A stretch of DNA of 64,000 nucleotides from MED-G105 sp039814575 (GCA_039814575.1 JBCCAY010000020.1:7165-71164), one strand, 5' to 3'. Counted from the stretch's first letter, positions 8,053 through 17,217 are shown. The notes: generated by a model from the letters alone, not told the origin. A program made the numbers and translations.

Positions 8053-9006
8053 TTACGCGCCGTCGCCGCGACCGAGGCGGGCGTCGATCAAGGGACCGAA
8101 GGCGTCGGCGAGGCCCTGCATGGCCTTGAATTTCAGCTTGCCGCGGAGCGCCGCCGGCGGGCCCATATCAGTTTTGTTGGCGTCGACGATATAAATGCGC
8201 CCGTCCGCCCGGTGGCGCAGAACGTCGAGCCCGCCGAACTCCAGCTGCATGCTTTCGGCGAAGGTTTTGATCTTTGCTTGTTCGTCGGCGCTTAACATCG
8301 TGTCAACGTCGACCAGCTCCACCCGGTGGTTCTCATTGGAAAAGCGCAGCGGCTTGGTGCGGCACTTCAAATAGACGAAGGGGATGGCGCCGCCGACGAT
8401 TGGTGTGCGGATGTCGATGAACTCCGATCCATCAAACGTGTTGTCGATGAGCTTTTGGTAAACGCGGTCGCTGCGCGGGGATGTCATCGGGCATTCGACG
8501 ATGACGCCGTCATGTTTGCCATTGTCTTCGGATTTTTCGACCGCCAGTCCCGTATAAGTGCGCGGATCGACTTTTAATCCATAGCCGAACGTCTCTTCGA
8601 AGACGCGGGCGACCACGCTCTTGCGGATGTCGTGGCAGGCGATGTTAAGCGCCGGCTTGTCCGTCGGGGAGCGCCGGGGCGCGGTGAGGAACTCATTGTC
8701 CTCGAAATAGAAGTGGAGGTCAGCCGCGTCATGGTCGTCGACGATCTTTAAATCGGCGAGCTGGCAGACGGGCCAAATCGCATAGTAAGAGCGCGGCTTC
8801 TTCGGGAAGAAAGAAATGCGTGCGCGTGGCTCTCGGCCGCGTAAGAGGCGCGAGGCTCTAACGCCTTGGACAAGTCCGACGAAACTAGCGATGCGGAAAG
8901 CGTCTTTGGCGAAGTCGCCATTGAGCGGGATGTGAGCGCCTGTTTCCTTCGCGATGATCTGCGAGCCGGAGATTTCAAAATCGTCGAACATGAGCGGTTT
9001 TTTCAT
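8053..9006 (-). CDS. ATP-grasp-like protein of unknown function
   Basis: A 317-residue protein I do not recognise by name. The C-terminal third has QLEFGGLDVLRHRADGRIYIVDANKTDMGPP, which matches the ATP-grasp metal-binding core (an acidic residue at the end of one strand, then D-x-N for Mg-ATP). Upstream, SNENHRVELVDVDTMLSADE and IPFVYLKCR would be the ATP-grasp small-domain strands. No biosynthetic partner is adjacent, so the ligase substrate is open; an inactive or kinase-like relative is also possible. Its 290-bp upstream gap holds no clear gene. There is no strong ribosome site, so the exact start (ATG at 9006 or at 8991) is uncertain. Confidence 0.6.
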   Translation of the reverse strand: MKKPLMFDDFEISGSQIIAKETGAHIPLNGDFAKDAFRIASFVGLVQGVRASRLLRGREPRARISFFPKKPRSYYAIWPVCQLADLKIVDDHDAADLHFYFEDNEFLTAPRRSPTDKPALNIACHDIRKSVVARVFEETFGYGLKVDPRTYTGLAVEKSEDNGKHDGVIVECPMTSPRSDRVYQKLIDNTFDGSEFIDIRTPIVGGAIPFVYLKCRTKPLRFSNENHRVELVDVDTMLSADEQAKIKTFAESMQLEFGGLDVLRHRADGRIYIVDANKTDMGPPAALRGKLKFKAMQGLADAFGPLIDARLGRGDGA

Positions 9007-9296
9007 CGAAACTTTTGCTCTGTCTGGCGCGCTATTTGGCAGGCGCTCTATCTAGCTGGCGCTTGGCTCGGCGCGCTGGCGATAGCGCCGGTTAGTTTCC
9101 CCGCGAAGGGGAGTGTGCCCGAACCTCATCAAAATGAGAAATAAACTTCGTGCGACGCGTTTGTGAACCCGAAAACCGCCGGCTCGGGGCTCTTTTTCGT
9201 TAACGATAAGCGCGACCTCGTCCAGAGGACGGTGCGGTAAAGCGGGCGAACAAGGACGTTGGCCAATAAAGCGCCAGCGGCGGTCCGACCTTTGCG

Positions 9297-9737
9297 ATGT
9301 GCCTTGGCATGTGTACCAAGCGCGAACACCATTCAACCAACACCTCAATTTTGAGCGCGCCCCGGCGCGCCTTTGGGCCGTTGTTTTCCTCTTTGAAAAG
9401 CCTTGCGATCGCGGTGTCGTTCGTCTTTTTTGCCGGCGCCCCGGCGAGCGCTGGCGCTGCGGAAGTGGCGGAAACGCTAGGAACAGTCGGGGGCGTCGCC
9501 CTGGGGGACGCGCGCGACGGCGTTGCTGATCGCGTCTACGTTGCGGCGCCGCCAGGCTATGTCTTTGTTGTTACGAAGGAAACGGGAAGTTTCCTTGATT
9601 GCGGCGCGGACGCGGAAGTGCGTGCGGCAGACGCTGATGGTCGCGATTCGCCGTCGCTCACCTGTGCGGTGGCCCTCACTGAGACGATCGTTATTCCAGC
9701 CGCTTCTGAGAGCGCGCGCCTCATTATTCATTATTAA
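9297..9737 (+). CDS. hypothetical secreted protein
   Basis: An open frame of 146 codons with no recognised family. Residues 27-53 contain a positively charged stretch then a hydrophobic segment ending PASAGAAEVAE, which reads as a signal peptide with cleavage after A-S-A or G-A-A. The mature part is small, contains two Cys (FLDCG and LTCAV) and would be beta-rich. The start is uncertain: the ATG at 9297 has no clear ribosome site, and an internal GTG or TTG nearer the signal peptide is possible. It is convergent with the DUF442 gene, with a tandem repeat between them. Confidence 0.45.
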   Translation: MCLGMCTKREHHSTNTSILSAPRRAFGPLFSSLKSLAIAVSFVFFAGAPASAGAAEVAETLGTVGGVALGDARDGVADRVYVAAPPGYVFVVTKETGSFLDCGADAEVRAADADGRDSPSLTCAVALTETIVIPAASESARLIIHY

Positions 9738-9798
9738 TCGCATTGTTCCGCGACGGCGATAGCCGTGATCGTTAGTCTTCTTGCGCCAGTTTCCTGAG

Positions 9799-9854
9799 CC
9801 AGTCGCTTTGGGCCAGTCGCTTTGGGCCAGTCGCTTTGGGCCAGTCGCTCTGGG
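9799..9854. repeat. 14-bp tandem repeat, four copies
   Basis: Unit CCAGTCGCTTTGGG; copies 1-3 are identical and copy 4 has one change (CTTT to CTCT). The unit length is not a multiple of three and the array sits between the 3' ends of convergent genes, so it is not coding. Confidence 0.95.
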
Positions 9855-9870
9855 CTTGTCTGAAGCGCAC

Positions 9871-10308
9871 TCAATCGTTGCTTCGGGCCGCTTCAAGCAA
9901 TGGCCGATGTCCTTCAAGATTATAACCGGCGTTCGCGGCTTCTTGGATGAGGGCGTCGATCGGCGTTCCCGCCCGCGCACGCGCCATCGCACGTAGGATC
10001 GTGGAGCGTGTCCCTGACCGGCAATAGGCCAACACCGCGCCGCTGGTGGCGGCTATGGCTTCATCAAATGCGTCGAGATCGCGCTCTGAAATTCCCGCGG
10101 CGCCCACGGGAACGGCGACATAGTCGAGCCCCAGCGCCTTAGCCGCCGCTTCAATCGTCGCGCCGAGCGGTTGGCCCGGCTCCTCGTGGTCGGGGCGATT
10201 ATTGATGATCAAGCTAACGCCGCTGGCGCGCGCGGCGTCGAGGTCTTCGGCCGTAATCTGCGGCGCGACGAAGAAGGTCTCCGTGAGAGGGATGAACGGC
10301 GTTGCCAT
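9871..10308 (-). CDS. DUF442 / TIGR01244 family phosphatase-like protein
   Basis: A 145-residue protein matching the beta-lactamase-hydrolase-like (BLH, DUF442) family, a dual-specificity-phosphatase fold. It has the active-site loop YCRSGTRST near residues 94-102 (Cx5R with Cys95 and Arg101 by count), preceded by the conserved INNRPDHEEPGQP and YVAVPVG strands. In the family this domain is often fused to an MBL persulfide dioxygenase and linked to sulfide handling; here it stands alone. The MBL gene 2 kb away is not a clear persulfide dioxygenase, so a functional link is not claimed. Confidence 0.88.
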   Translation of the reverse strand: MATPFIPLTETFFVAPQITAEDLDAARASGVSLIINNRPDHEEPGQPLGATIEAAAKALGLDYVAVPVGAAGISERDLDAFDEAIAATSGAVLAYCRSGTRSTILRAMARARAGTPIDALIQEAANAGYNLEGHRPLLEAARSND

Positions 10309-10596
10309 GGCGGACTTTCAGGAGCGGTGCGTCTATCGGACGGGAGGCCTCTAGACGGGCGTCGGAGTGAAAAACGTTGAACGTAATCTCTTACGCCTTA
10401 TGGCGCATCGCCCAGATTGCTTCAATCGCCTCTATCGCGCCTCGCGCCGCCAACTTTTGGGGAGGCGTTGGCGAATGCGTAGTCGCATGTATTGAATTTA
10501 ACGCGAGGGTTTAGGGCGTCATCTTGTTGAGGCTGACGAACCGCGCCGATATAAGCGCCGTGAACAAAGAAACTTATCCCAAATGGATGCTGCCCT

Positions 10597-11694
10597 ATGA
10601 CTGCTTCGCCCTCTATTCGTCCAGTCATCATGTCCGGCGGCGCCGGCAGCCGGCTTTGGCCTTTATCGCGTCGCGCGCGCCCCAAGCAGTTTCATCGCCT
10701 TCTCTCCGAACGGTCGCTTTTTCAACAGACGCTGTCGCGGTTTGTAAAGCGTGAGGGCTTTCTTGAGCCGGTTATATTGGGCGCCGCCGGCCAGGCGGCG
10801 CTGATCCGCGCCGATCTTGATGAGCTTGGGTTAGCCAGTGCGACCGCCTTGCTTGAACCGTGTGTGCGCAACACCGCCCCGGCGATTGCAGCGCTCAGCC
10901 ACTGGGCGTTGACGGCGGACGACAGCGGTGATGGAGCGCCGCCGCTTCTGCTTGTTCTGCCAGCGGATCATGTGATTGACGATGCCGACGGGTTCGCCGA
11001 GGCCGTGCGCGCGGCGGCGCCGCGGGCGGTCGCCGGCGACATTGTCACCTTCGGCGTGCGTCCGACCCGCCCTGAAACGGGCTACGGATATATTAAAGCT
11101 GGGGAACTCCTCAGCGCTTCGGTTTTTCGCGTCGCTTCTTTTGAAGAAAAACCGCCAGTCGAAACGGCGCGCAAATATATGTCCTCCGGAGAGTATTTTT
11201 GGAACGCCGGCGTTTTTCTCTTTAGCGCGGCGACAATGTCGGCCGAGTTGGCGCGTCATTGCCCTTTAATCAATGACGCCGCGCAACGGGCCGTCGCAGC
11301 GGCTGTGCGCGAAGACGGCGTTGTGCGCCTCGACGCCGACGCGTTTGCGGCGTCTCCTGAGGAGTCTATCGACTACGCGGTTATGGAAAAAACTGATCGC
11401 GCGGCCGTAGCGCCTATTACGATCGGATGGTCTGACATCGGATCATGGGATGCTGTTCTAGCCGCCCGTGACGACACCGATAGCGATGGAAATTGCCTTG
11501 GTGACACGATCCATCTCGATTGTAAGAATACGCTGGCGATCTCAGATGGGCCGCAAATTGCGGCGATCGGCTTGGAAGATATTATCGTGGTCGCCGCGGG
11601 CGATAGCGTGCTGGTGGCGCGGCGCGATCGGGCTCAGGACGTGAAAAAAGTCGTCGCAGCGTTAAAGGCCGTCGGCAAGTCCGATTTGCTTTGA
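10597..11694 (+). CDS. manC: mannose-1-phosphate guanylyltransferase
   Basis: The enzyme makes GDP-mannose from mannose-1-phosphate and GTP for surface polysaccharide. It has the nucleotidyltransferase signature MSGGAGSRLWPLSRRARPKQF at residues 12-32, LVLPADHVI near 125, GYGYIKAG, SFEEKP (the FVEKP motif) and FWNAGVFLF. The 365-residue product lacks the C-terminal cupin phosphomannose-isomerase domain found in many bifunctional homologues (about 470 residues), so it should be monofunctional. No other polysaccharide gene is adjacent. It is convergent with the VPLPA-CTERM gene, 31 bases away. The symbol manC is used for the activity; some genomes call it xanB or algA when fused. Confidence 0.92.
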   Translation: MTASPSIRPVIMSGGAGSRLWPLSRRARPKQFHRLLSERSLFQQTLSRFVKREGFLEPVILGAAGQAALIRADLDELGLASATALLEPCVRNTAPAIAALSHWALTADDSGDGAPPLLLVLPADHVIDDADGFAEAVRAAAPRAVAGDIVTFGVRPTRPETGYGYIKAGELLSASVFRVASFEEKPPVETARKYMSSGEYFWNAGVFLFSAATMSAELARHCPLINDAAQRAVAAAVREDGVVRLDADAFAASPEESIDYAVMEKTDRAAVAPITIGWSDIGSWDAVLAARDDTDSDGNCLGDTIHLDCKNTLAISDGPQIAAIGLEDIIVVAAGDSVLVARRDRAQDVKKVVAALKAVGKSDLL

Positions 11695-11725
11695 GCTTAA
11701 CTGAAGCAGCGTTTCAGCGGCGCTT

Positions 11726-12769
11726 TTAGCGTTTGCGCTGCGCTGCGGCCCGCAGCCCGAAGAGCGCAGGACCCATTAGCCAGAAGGCGGCCGGCAGCGG
11801 GGTTACTAAGACGTCGTCATTAAGCGGATCGTCAAGATAAGGATCATCAGATCCCTCATCGAGGTCGGCGATCATCACCGTCGGCATTGACGGGCCAGGA
11901 GGGGTGTTGCCTCCATCTGTGAGGCCGCCGCCTTGACCCAACCCATCCTGATTAAATCCGTCACCCCGGGCGTCGCCTTGGCCGCCGCCGGCTTGGCCAG
12001 GCGCGCCGCCGAAGGCAGGTCCGCCGCCAGGAAAGGGCGTTGCGCCGAGCGGCGCTGACGGGAAAAATCCGCCGATCAACAAACCAGGCCCTTCGTCCAG
12101 TAGTATCACGCGCACCTGTGTGTCATCGTCATCATTGTCTGATGCGGCGAACGGGCCTTCTTCGAACAAGAAACGTTCCACCGTGATAATGTCGGCGAGC
12201 ATGACCGCTTCGTCGTCTTCTGCGGCGACGTCGCCTGAATCAGTGTTTGTCGTATCGGCGTTAACCGCATCGGCATCGACTACATCGCCGGCCGTTGCAT
12301 CGTCGTTTGCGGCGTCGCCTGTCGCATTCCCCATTGCAATCGTGTCATCGAGCGGACTTTCAACGCTAGCGCCTGAGCTTGATGTTCGAGGGCAGGCCCC
12401 GTCCGCTGTCACGGCCTCGAGAATACCCCCGTCACCGTCAGCGCTATCTGCTGTTGCGAGAAGCACAACGGCGGAGTCGATCGCGCAATCGATCGTCTCG
12501 CATCCGGCTACGCGGGTTTCTTCAATTTCCAAATTTGGGGTCAGTCCGTGCGAGTCGTCAAACGCGCGTCCGTATGCTGCTAATAATACATTGCGGTCGT
12601 CGAATCTGGCGAGCGGCGAAACCCAGCAGAAGTTATCATCGAGGCGCGGCACATCCATCATGGCAACGCCGGCTGCCGCAAAACAAAGGCCGAGACTCGC
12701 CCCGCCAAACCCCGCCAGCAGCAGGCGTTTGTTTCTTTTCTTACGAAGCCCGCTTTGTTTCGTCGCCAT
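11726..12769 (-). CDS. VPLPA-CTERM-type surface protein, Asp/Asn-rich
   Basis: A 347-residue protein with an N-terminal basic segment (KKRNKRLLL) and a hydrophobic stretch as export signal. A long low-complexity region is rich in Asp, Asn, Ala and Thr (residues ~155-230), followed by a Gly/Gln/Pro-rich stretch. The end reads TPLPAAFWLMGPALFGLRAA then AQRKR: the pattern PLPA, hydrophobic helix, basic tail of VPLPA-CTERM exosortase substrates. The ATG at 12769 is used with GAGG 11 bases upstream; the frame opens earlier at a TTG. No enzyme domain is visible. Exosortase/XrtA-type processing and cell-envelope anchoring follow from the family, not from this window, which contains no exosortase. 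Confidence 0.75.
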   Translation of the reverse strand: MATKQSGLRKKRNKRLLLAGFGGASLGLCFAAAGVAMMDVPRLDDNFCWVSPLARFDDRNVLLAAYGRAFDDSHGLTPNLEIEETRVAGCETIDCAIDSAVVLLATADSADGDGGILEAVTADGACPRTSSSGASVESPLDDTIAMGNATGDAANDDATAGDVVDADAVNADTTNTDSGDVAAEDDEAVMLADIITVERFLFEEGPFAASDNDDDDTQVRVILLDEGPGLLIGGFFPSAPLGATPFPGGGPAFGGAPGQAGGGQGDARGDGFNQDGLGQGGGLTDGGNTPPGPSMPTVMIADLDEGSDDPYLDDPLNDDVLVTPLPAAFWLMGPALFGLRAAAQRKR

Positions 12770-12930
12770 GACTGATGTCGCCTCACGCAAATAATCGTTC
12801 GTGAGGCGGAGCAAATTTTATGCCGTTTAGTCTAAGAGCATTGCCTAATTGGCGATTTAGGCTGGTCGTTATGGTTAATTTGGCGGTGCGCCGAGCGGGC
12901 GCGACTTACATGCAAGTATGGCGATGCGGT

Positions 12931-13863
12931 TTAATGGGCCGAGATGGAGCATGCCGGCCCATTAACTGTCTTCGCCGCGTGTGCAGGCGGCGCTATCGCC
13001 AAGAAAGCGGTCGATAGAACAAGTCCTGAGATCAGGCCCGTTGTGAGCAGAGTGGTGACGTTTGTCCGGTTGGGGACTACTGCAAGTTCTCGGCGCACCG
13101 CCTTGGCGAAGCGATCGTGATAGTTTGGGTGCTCCGTACCCATCAGGCGATCCCAGAACGTGAAATAGAGCCCGAAATTCCACCCGCCGTCCGCGTGGTG
13201 GATGTCGTGATGGGTGACGGTCGTCAGGAAATCAAAACGCGGCCGGCCGTCTGCGCGTGCTGGGAAAAGCTCATAGCCGCAATGACCGATGGCGTTGCGT
13301 AGCATCATGTGCGTGGTGAAAATGAACGCCGCCAAATAGGACAACGGCAGAACGGCGCCGAGCAGCAAAAGATAGACGCCGTGAACGAGCGCTTCCTCGG
13401 CGTCAAAGGCGTATGACGTGAAGGGCGTCGGCGTCTTTGATTGATGGTGCGTGCGGTGGCAGCGACGAAAAAACGCCTGGCGGTGCAAAAGCCGGTGCGT
13501 CCAATAAAACCAGGCGTCGTGCAAAATGATCGCTAAGACTGTCGATGCCGTGAACCACGCCCAGCCGAGCGCCGCCGGATCTTTATAGAAACGCAGAACG
13601 CCGAATTGGGTTCCGACCCCAATGGTCGTGCCAATGCTCGCGAAGATAAAAACTGTGCGCAGAGACGTCAGGAGTTCGCGCTTTAACTGACCCTCCTTCA
13701 AGACCCGTTTGCGGATGCGACGACCGGCGAGGGCGTTTGCAAAGAGCCCGTTGACCAGAATAAAGACGCCGCCGGCGCCGAGGGCGTAGCGAAGAAAGTC
13801 GCTGGTTAAGATCCGTGGGGCCGCCTCTAGGGCCCCGGCGGCGATATTTGCGAGATGGGTCAT
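12931..13863 (-). CDS. sterol desaturase / fatty acid hydroxylase family membrane protein
   Basis: A 310-residue integral membrane di-iron protein. The histidine clusters are all present: HDAWFYWTHRLLH (HX3-6H), HRTHH, and HHDIHH near the C-terminal third, with an extra His in IGHCGYE. At least five hydrophobic segments flank them. Family members hydroxylate or desaturate sterols, fatty acids or carotenoids; the substrate is not predictable. The gene lies 123 bases downstream of an AraC-type regulator on the same strand, a pairing seen in many proteobacteria, so it is probably regulated by it. The C-terminal ~45 residues form one more hydrophobic helix beyond the usual domain end. Confidence 0.9.
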   Translation of the reverse strand: MTHLANIAAGALEAAPRILTSDFLRYALGAGGVFILVNGLFANALAGRRIRKRVLKEGQLKRELLTSLRTVFIFASIGTTIGVGTQFGVLRFYKDPAALGWAWFTASTVLAIILHDAWFYWTHRLLHRQAFFRRCHRTHHQSKTPTPFTSYAFDAEEALVHGVYLLLLGAVLPLSYLAAFIFTTHMMLRNAIGHCGYELFPARADGRPRFDFLTTVTHHDIHHADGGWNFGLYFTFWDRLMGTEHPNYHDRFAKAVRRELAVVPNRTNVTTLLTTGLISGLVLSTAFLAIAPPAHAAKTVNGPACSISAH

Positions 13864-13986
13864 GGCGTGTCTCCGTCGTGAGTGATGGAGACAAGCTCTG
13901 GCGAAGGGCGCCCCTATGCGCTCCCTCGGTTTGAAAACGGCGGCGCTTTTTCAGATTCGGCGCGATATTTTTAAAATCGACAAAGG

Positions 13987-15057
13987 TCAGTCGCTTGAAA
14001 TGTCGCCGCCGAGCGCGGCTTTTCGGAAGTCCGTGGGCGTTTGGCCGGTTTCCGATTTAAAAGCGCGGTTAAACGGGCCCACCGATCCATAGCCGAGATC
14101 GAGAGCGATTTGCGTAATCTGTCGGCGGCTGTGGGCGGGATCGGCGAGAAGCGCGCGGGCTTCTTTGATGCGGTGGGTGTTGAGGAAAGCGCTGAAATTG
14201 CGAAAGCCGAGCGCGCCATTGATGAGGCGCCGCAATCGGTGTTCCGGCAAGGCCATTTTTTCCGCCAGGGCGCCAATCGTCAGAGCGTCATTGCGATAAG
14301 CGCCGTCGTCCATCAATTCGGTGAGACGTTGCACAAGCGCTTGGTCTTCGCGGTTTACGAGCGCCGGCGACGGCTCGGAGGGGGCCGGCGCTATTGGGTT
14401 TGCGTCAGGGCTGTGCAGCACCGTGATCGGCGAAAAGGTCCAGACGGTTATGCCGAAGGTCAGCGTGAAGATCGCGCCCGCATGTAGAACTTGCACAATT
14501 TGCGGCGCGCCCGCGTCGCCAATGATTAATTCGCCGACCGCAAAGACAAGCCCGGCGACGCCCACCAATGCGGCGAACACCAATCGAAAGGCGCGTCGGC
14601 GCTCCACAAGATCGTCGCGCCGATGGGCGAGCGCTAGCCAAAGGACATGCACCGTCATCGGAATGACGATCGCTTGTTGGAAGAGATTATCCGCCGGTCC
14701 GTTCGCCGCCGCCGGCGCCGCGGTGCGCACCAGGAATAGGCCGCTGATGAGAACGCCCGGCGCCAGCCGCCACCAGCGCCAACGAAAATTGTCGTCAAAT
14801 AGAGCGGTCGCGAACCACCAAAAGAAAACCGAGTTTAGCGTGGCGAGCGCAATGAAGACGGGCCGAGCGAAGCCCGTCGGTTCCATCGGACCGTCGCTGG
14901 AGATAATGGCGTAGGCGGCGGTGCCGAAACAAAAGAGCGCGCCGAGACGCTCAACGCCGAAACCTTTTCCAGCGCGAAAAAAAAGTGCGGAGGACACCAG
15001 CAACATGCCGGCGGTTGCGCCGCGCAAGAGCATTTCGGTTAAGACGATATCGGTCAT
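13987..15057 (-). CDS. AraC family regulator with N-terminal membrane domain
   Basis: A 356-residue protein. Residues ~1-215 hold about seven hydrophobic segments, as in the membrane-bound AraC regulators, then a Pro/Ala/Ser linker (ANPIAPAPSEPSPA), then an AraC-type double helix-turn-helix: TIGALAEKMALPEHRLRRLIN (first HTH), the connecting helix and ITQIALDLGYGSVGPFNRAFKSETGQTP (second HTH with the family signature). The domain order implies sensing a membrane-associated signal or lipid. It precedes the sterol desaturase gene on the same strand and is the likely controller of it (inference). Start ATG is the furthest upstream one compatible with the first membrane helix. Confidence 0.88.
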   Translation of the reverse strand: MTDIVLTEMLLRGATAGMLLVSSALFFRAGKGFGVERLGALFCFGTAAYAIISSDGPMEPTGFARPVFIALATLNSVFFWWFATALFDDNFRWRWWRLAPGVLISGLFLVRTAAPAAANGPADNLFQQAIVIPMTVHVLWLALAHRRDDLVERRRAFRLVFAALVGVAGLVFAVGELIIGDAGAPQIVQVLHAGAIFTLTFGITVWTFSPITVLHSPDANPIAPAPSEPSPALVNREDQALVQRLTELMDDGAYRNDALTIGALAEKMALPEHRLRRLINGALGFRNFSAFLNTHRIKEARALLADPAHSRRQITQIALDLGYGSVGPFNRAFKSETGQTPTDFRKAALGGDISSD

Positions 15058-15268
15058 TGCGGGACCATCCGGCGAAGAGCGCAGGGGGTCAATAAGCCTA
15101 AGATATGTTTTGCGCTTCGCTGTTCGTCGAACACGGGCGTGACCCGAGTTTCATCGGCGTGATGTTTCTACATCGTTAAGTGGATAAGCGATCACGGCGG
15201 ATCAACGGTTTGTGGCGCGCGTTTATCAGTTTGCGTAATGTGTGAGCGGACACGCCTTCGCTGTTCGG

Positions 15269-16063
15269 CTAATTTTTGAACGCCGCGACACGGCTTATCG
15301 ATTCCGCCAGTAAAATTGATGTGTCTTGTCCAATCGAGACGAACGAAAAGCCCTTGTCCGCCCACTTCCTTGCGGTTGCCACGTCGGGCGCAAAAATTCC
15401 GACGGGCATTTTGGTGTTCTTCGCCGCCGCAAGTATTTCCTCGATCGCGGCAATGACGTCCGGATGGTTTGGTTGGTCCATATGACCGAGCGCGGCGCTG
15501 AGGTCGGCGGGACCAACGAATACAGCGCTGATGCCGGGCGTCGCGACAATATTCTCGACGTCCTGCAGGGCTTCGACGGTCTCGATTTGTACGATCAACG
15601 CAATTTCATCCGCAAGCGCTGCTTTGAGCCCGCCCCAATGGCCGAACCGTGATGCACGTGTCGTTCCGGCAACGCCTCTTTTGCCGTTCGGCGGGTATTG
15701 AACGAATGAAACGGCCTCCGCGACGTCGGCGGCGGTTTTGATTTGCGGTACGAAGATCGATTGTACGCCGCAGTCTAGGACCCGCTTTATGTGGTCGCCG
15801 GAAAGGGAAGGGACGCGGACGATCAATGGCGTATTGGCCGCGGCGGCCGCCCGTTCAAGGTTGGCGAGCTGACTAAGTTCAGCCGACGTGTGCTCCATGT
15901 CGACCAAAATCCAATCCGGTTTCGAATAAGCGAAGAGTTCGACAATGTCGACGTTCGGTACGCTGCACCAAAGACCACATTGGGCCGCGCCGTCGCGGAG
16001 ACGGGCGAGGAACAGGTTTTTCGTGATGCTTGGCGCAGAGCGGTTGTTTTGGGTCATTGTCAT
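15269..16063 (-). CDS. HpcH/HpaI-type class II aldolase
   Basis: A 264-residue protein of the HpcH/HpaI family, which cleaves 2-keto-3-deoxy sugar acids or 4-hydroxy-2-ketoheptanedioate to pyruvate or a related product plus an aldehyde, using a divalent metal. Seen motifs: GLWCSVPNVDIVELFAYSKPDWILVDMEHT, IVRVPSLSGDHIKRVLDCGVQSIFVPQIKT, and VQIETVEALQDVENI with VFVGPADLSAALG (metal-binding Glu and Asp). It follows the enolase-superfamily dehydratase gene after 38 bases, so the pair probably performs dehydration then retro-aldol cleavage of one sugar acid. The exact substrate is unknown. Confidence 0.9.
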   Translation of the reverse strand: MTMTQNNRSAPSITKNLFLARLRDGAAQCGLWCSVPNVDIVELFAYSKPDWILVDMEHTSAELSQLANLERAAAAANTPLIVRVPSLSGDHIKRVLDCGVQSIFVPQIKTAADVAEAVSFVQYPPNGKRGVAGTTRASRFGHWGGLKAALADEIALIVQIETVEALQDVENIVATPGISAVFVGPADLSAALGHMDQPNHPDVIAAIEEILAAAKNTKMPVGIFAPDVATARKWADKGFSFVSIGQDTSILLAESISRVAAFKN

Positions 16064-16101
16064 TTCAATGGGTTTACTATCAGCTCGCTGATGGGTGAAT
16101 T

Positions 16102-17217
16102 TTAGTGGACTTGGTATTTCTTGACGATCTCGTCGTTGAGTTCGACGCCAAGCCCCGGCTTTTCAGGAACTAGGGCGTAGCCGTCTTTGGCGGCGATTGG
16201 CTCTTGCGCTAAATATCGCCGTAACGGCTGGTCAAAAACGCAGAACTCTAAATATGTCGAGCGGCGCGCCGCGGCCATAAAGTGCAATGACGCGGCGACG
16301 AGAATGTCCGACGCCCAGCAATGGGGAATTATCTCCACATTATGCAGATCGGCGTAAGCGGCGATGCGCAGCATTTCCGTGAAGCCGCCGACGCGGGCGA
16401 TGTCAGGTTGGATGATCCGCAAATCGCCATGGTCGATGAGGCCGGCGAAATCACGTAGCGTCGCTAGCTTTTCGCCTGTGGCGATCGGCGTCGGCGAGGC
16501 CGCCACCAGCTTTCTGAAACTGCCGAAATCGTCCGCCTCCAGAGGCTCTTCGATAAAATAAACATTGAACGGATCGACATCGCGCGCGAAGCGGATGGCG
16601 CGATCAAGCGGCAGCGGGTGGCCGAAATCGAACATGATGTCGATATCCGGCCCGACGCACTCACGCACGGCGGCGACGGCTTTAACATCGTCTTTAAGAC
16701 TTTTTCCAAGGCCGCCCCAGCCGAATTTCATCGCTTTGTAGCCATTGTCCACATGGCGTTGAGCGAGGTTCGACATCGACATCTTTCCATCGGGGTCAAG
16801 ATCGCTCGCATAAAGTTTGATCGATTTGCGGTGCGCGCCGCCGAGCAATTGGTAAATCGGTAGTCCGCACGATTTGCCCAGAATATCCCATAACGCCATG
16901 TCGATGGCGCTGATCGCATGCAACACGATCCCGCGGCGCCCGAAGCCGCTCGTGTATTTATACATCTTATCCCACAGATAGCTGATGTTCCGCGGGTCTT
17001 CGCCGATCAGGAGCTCCGCCAGGCCAATCGTGCTCCATGAACAGAAGGGTGTTTCGATGACCGCCTTACCGACGAGTTCAGCAGTGTGCAGTTCGCCTAT
17101 TCCGGTTATGCCTTCGTCAGTATGCACCTTCACGACGAGTAGTGTTTGGGCGCCGTCGGCGATTCTTGGAGCATTCGGCAGGCGAAGCATTATTGGTTCG
17201 ATTTTGGTGATTTTCAT
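16102..17217 (-). CDS. mandelate racemase/muconate lactonizing enzyme family dehydratase
   Basis: A 371-residue enolase-superfamily protein. The capping domain has GITGIGELHT. In the barrel, KFGWGG carries the second-strand Lys, the three metal ligands are the Asp in IMFDFGHP, the first Glu in FIEEPLE and the Glu in ATGEKLAT, and a catalytic His is in IIPHCWASDI. This arrangement matches sugar-acid dehydratases of the MR subgroup (for example galactonate, fuconate or rhamnonate types). It is first in a two-gene operon with an HpaI-type aldolase and divergent from the M24 hydrolase gene. Which acid it dehydrates cannot be decided from sequence alone. Confidence 0.9.
   Translation of the reverse strand: MKITKIEPIMLRLPNAPRIADGAQTLLVVKVHTDEGITGIGELHTAELVGKAVIETPFCSWSTIGLAELLIGEDPRNISYLWDKMYKYTSGFGRRGIVLHAISAIDMALWDILGKSCGLPIYQLLGGAHRKSIKLYASDLDPDGKMSMSNLAQRHVDNGYKAMKFGWGGLGKSLKDDVKAVAAVRECVGPDIDIMFDFGHPLPLDRAIRFARDVDPFNVYFIEEPLEADDFGSFRKLVAASPTPIATGEKLATLRDFAGLIDHGDLRIIQPDIARVGGFTEMLRIAAYADLHNVEIIPHCWASDILVAASLHFMAAARRSTYLEFCVFDQPLRRYLAQEPIAAKDGYALVPEKPGLGVELNDEIVKKYQVH

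Noticed and set aside
9799..9854. CRISPR array
   Set aside because: Units are contiguous with no spacers; likewise the repeats at 38854 and 40338.
12120..12794. 224-codon frame opposite the VPLPA-CTERM gene
   Set aside because: Its Ser/Ala-rich reading is the complement of Asp/Ala-rich coding sequence; no independent support.
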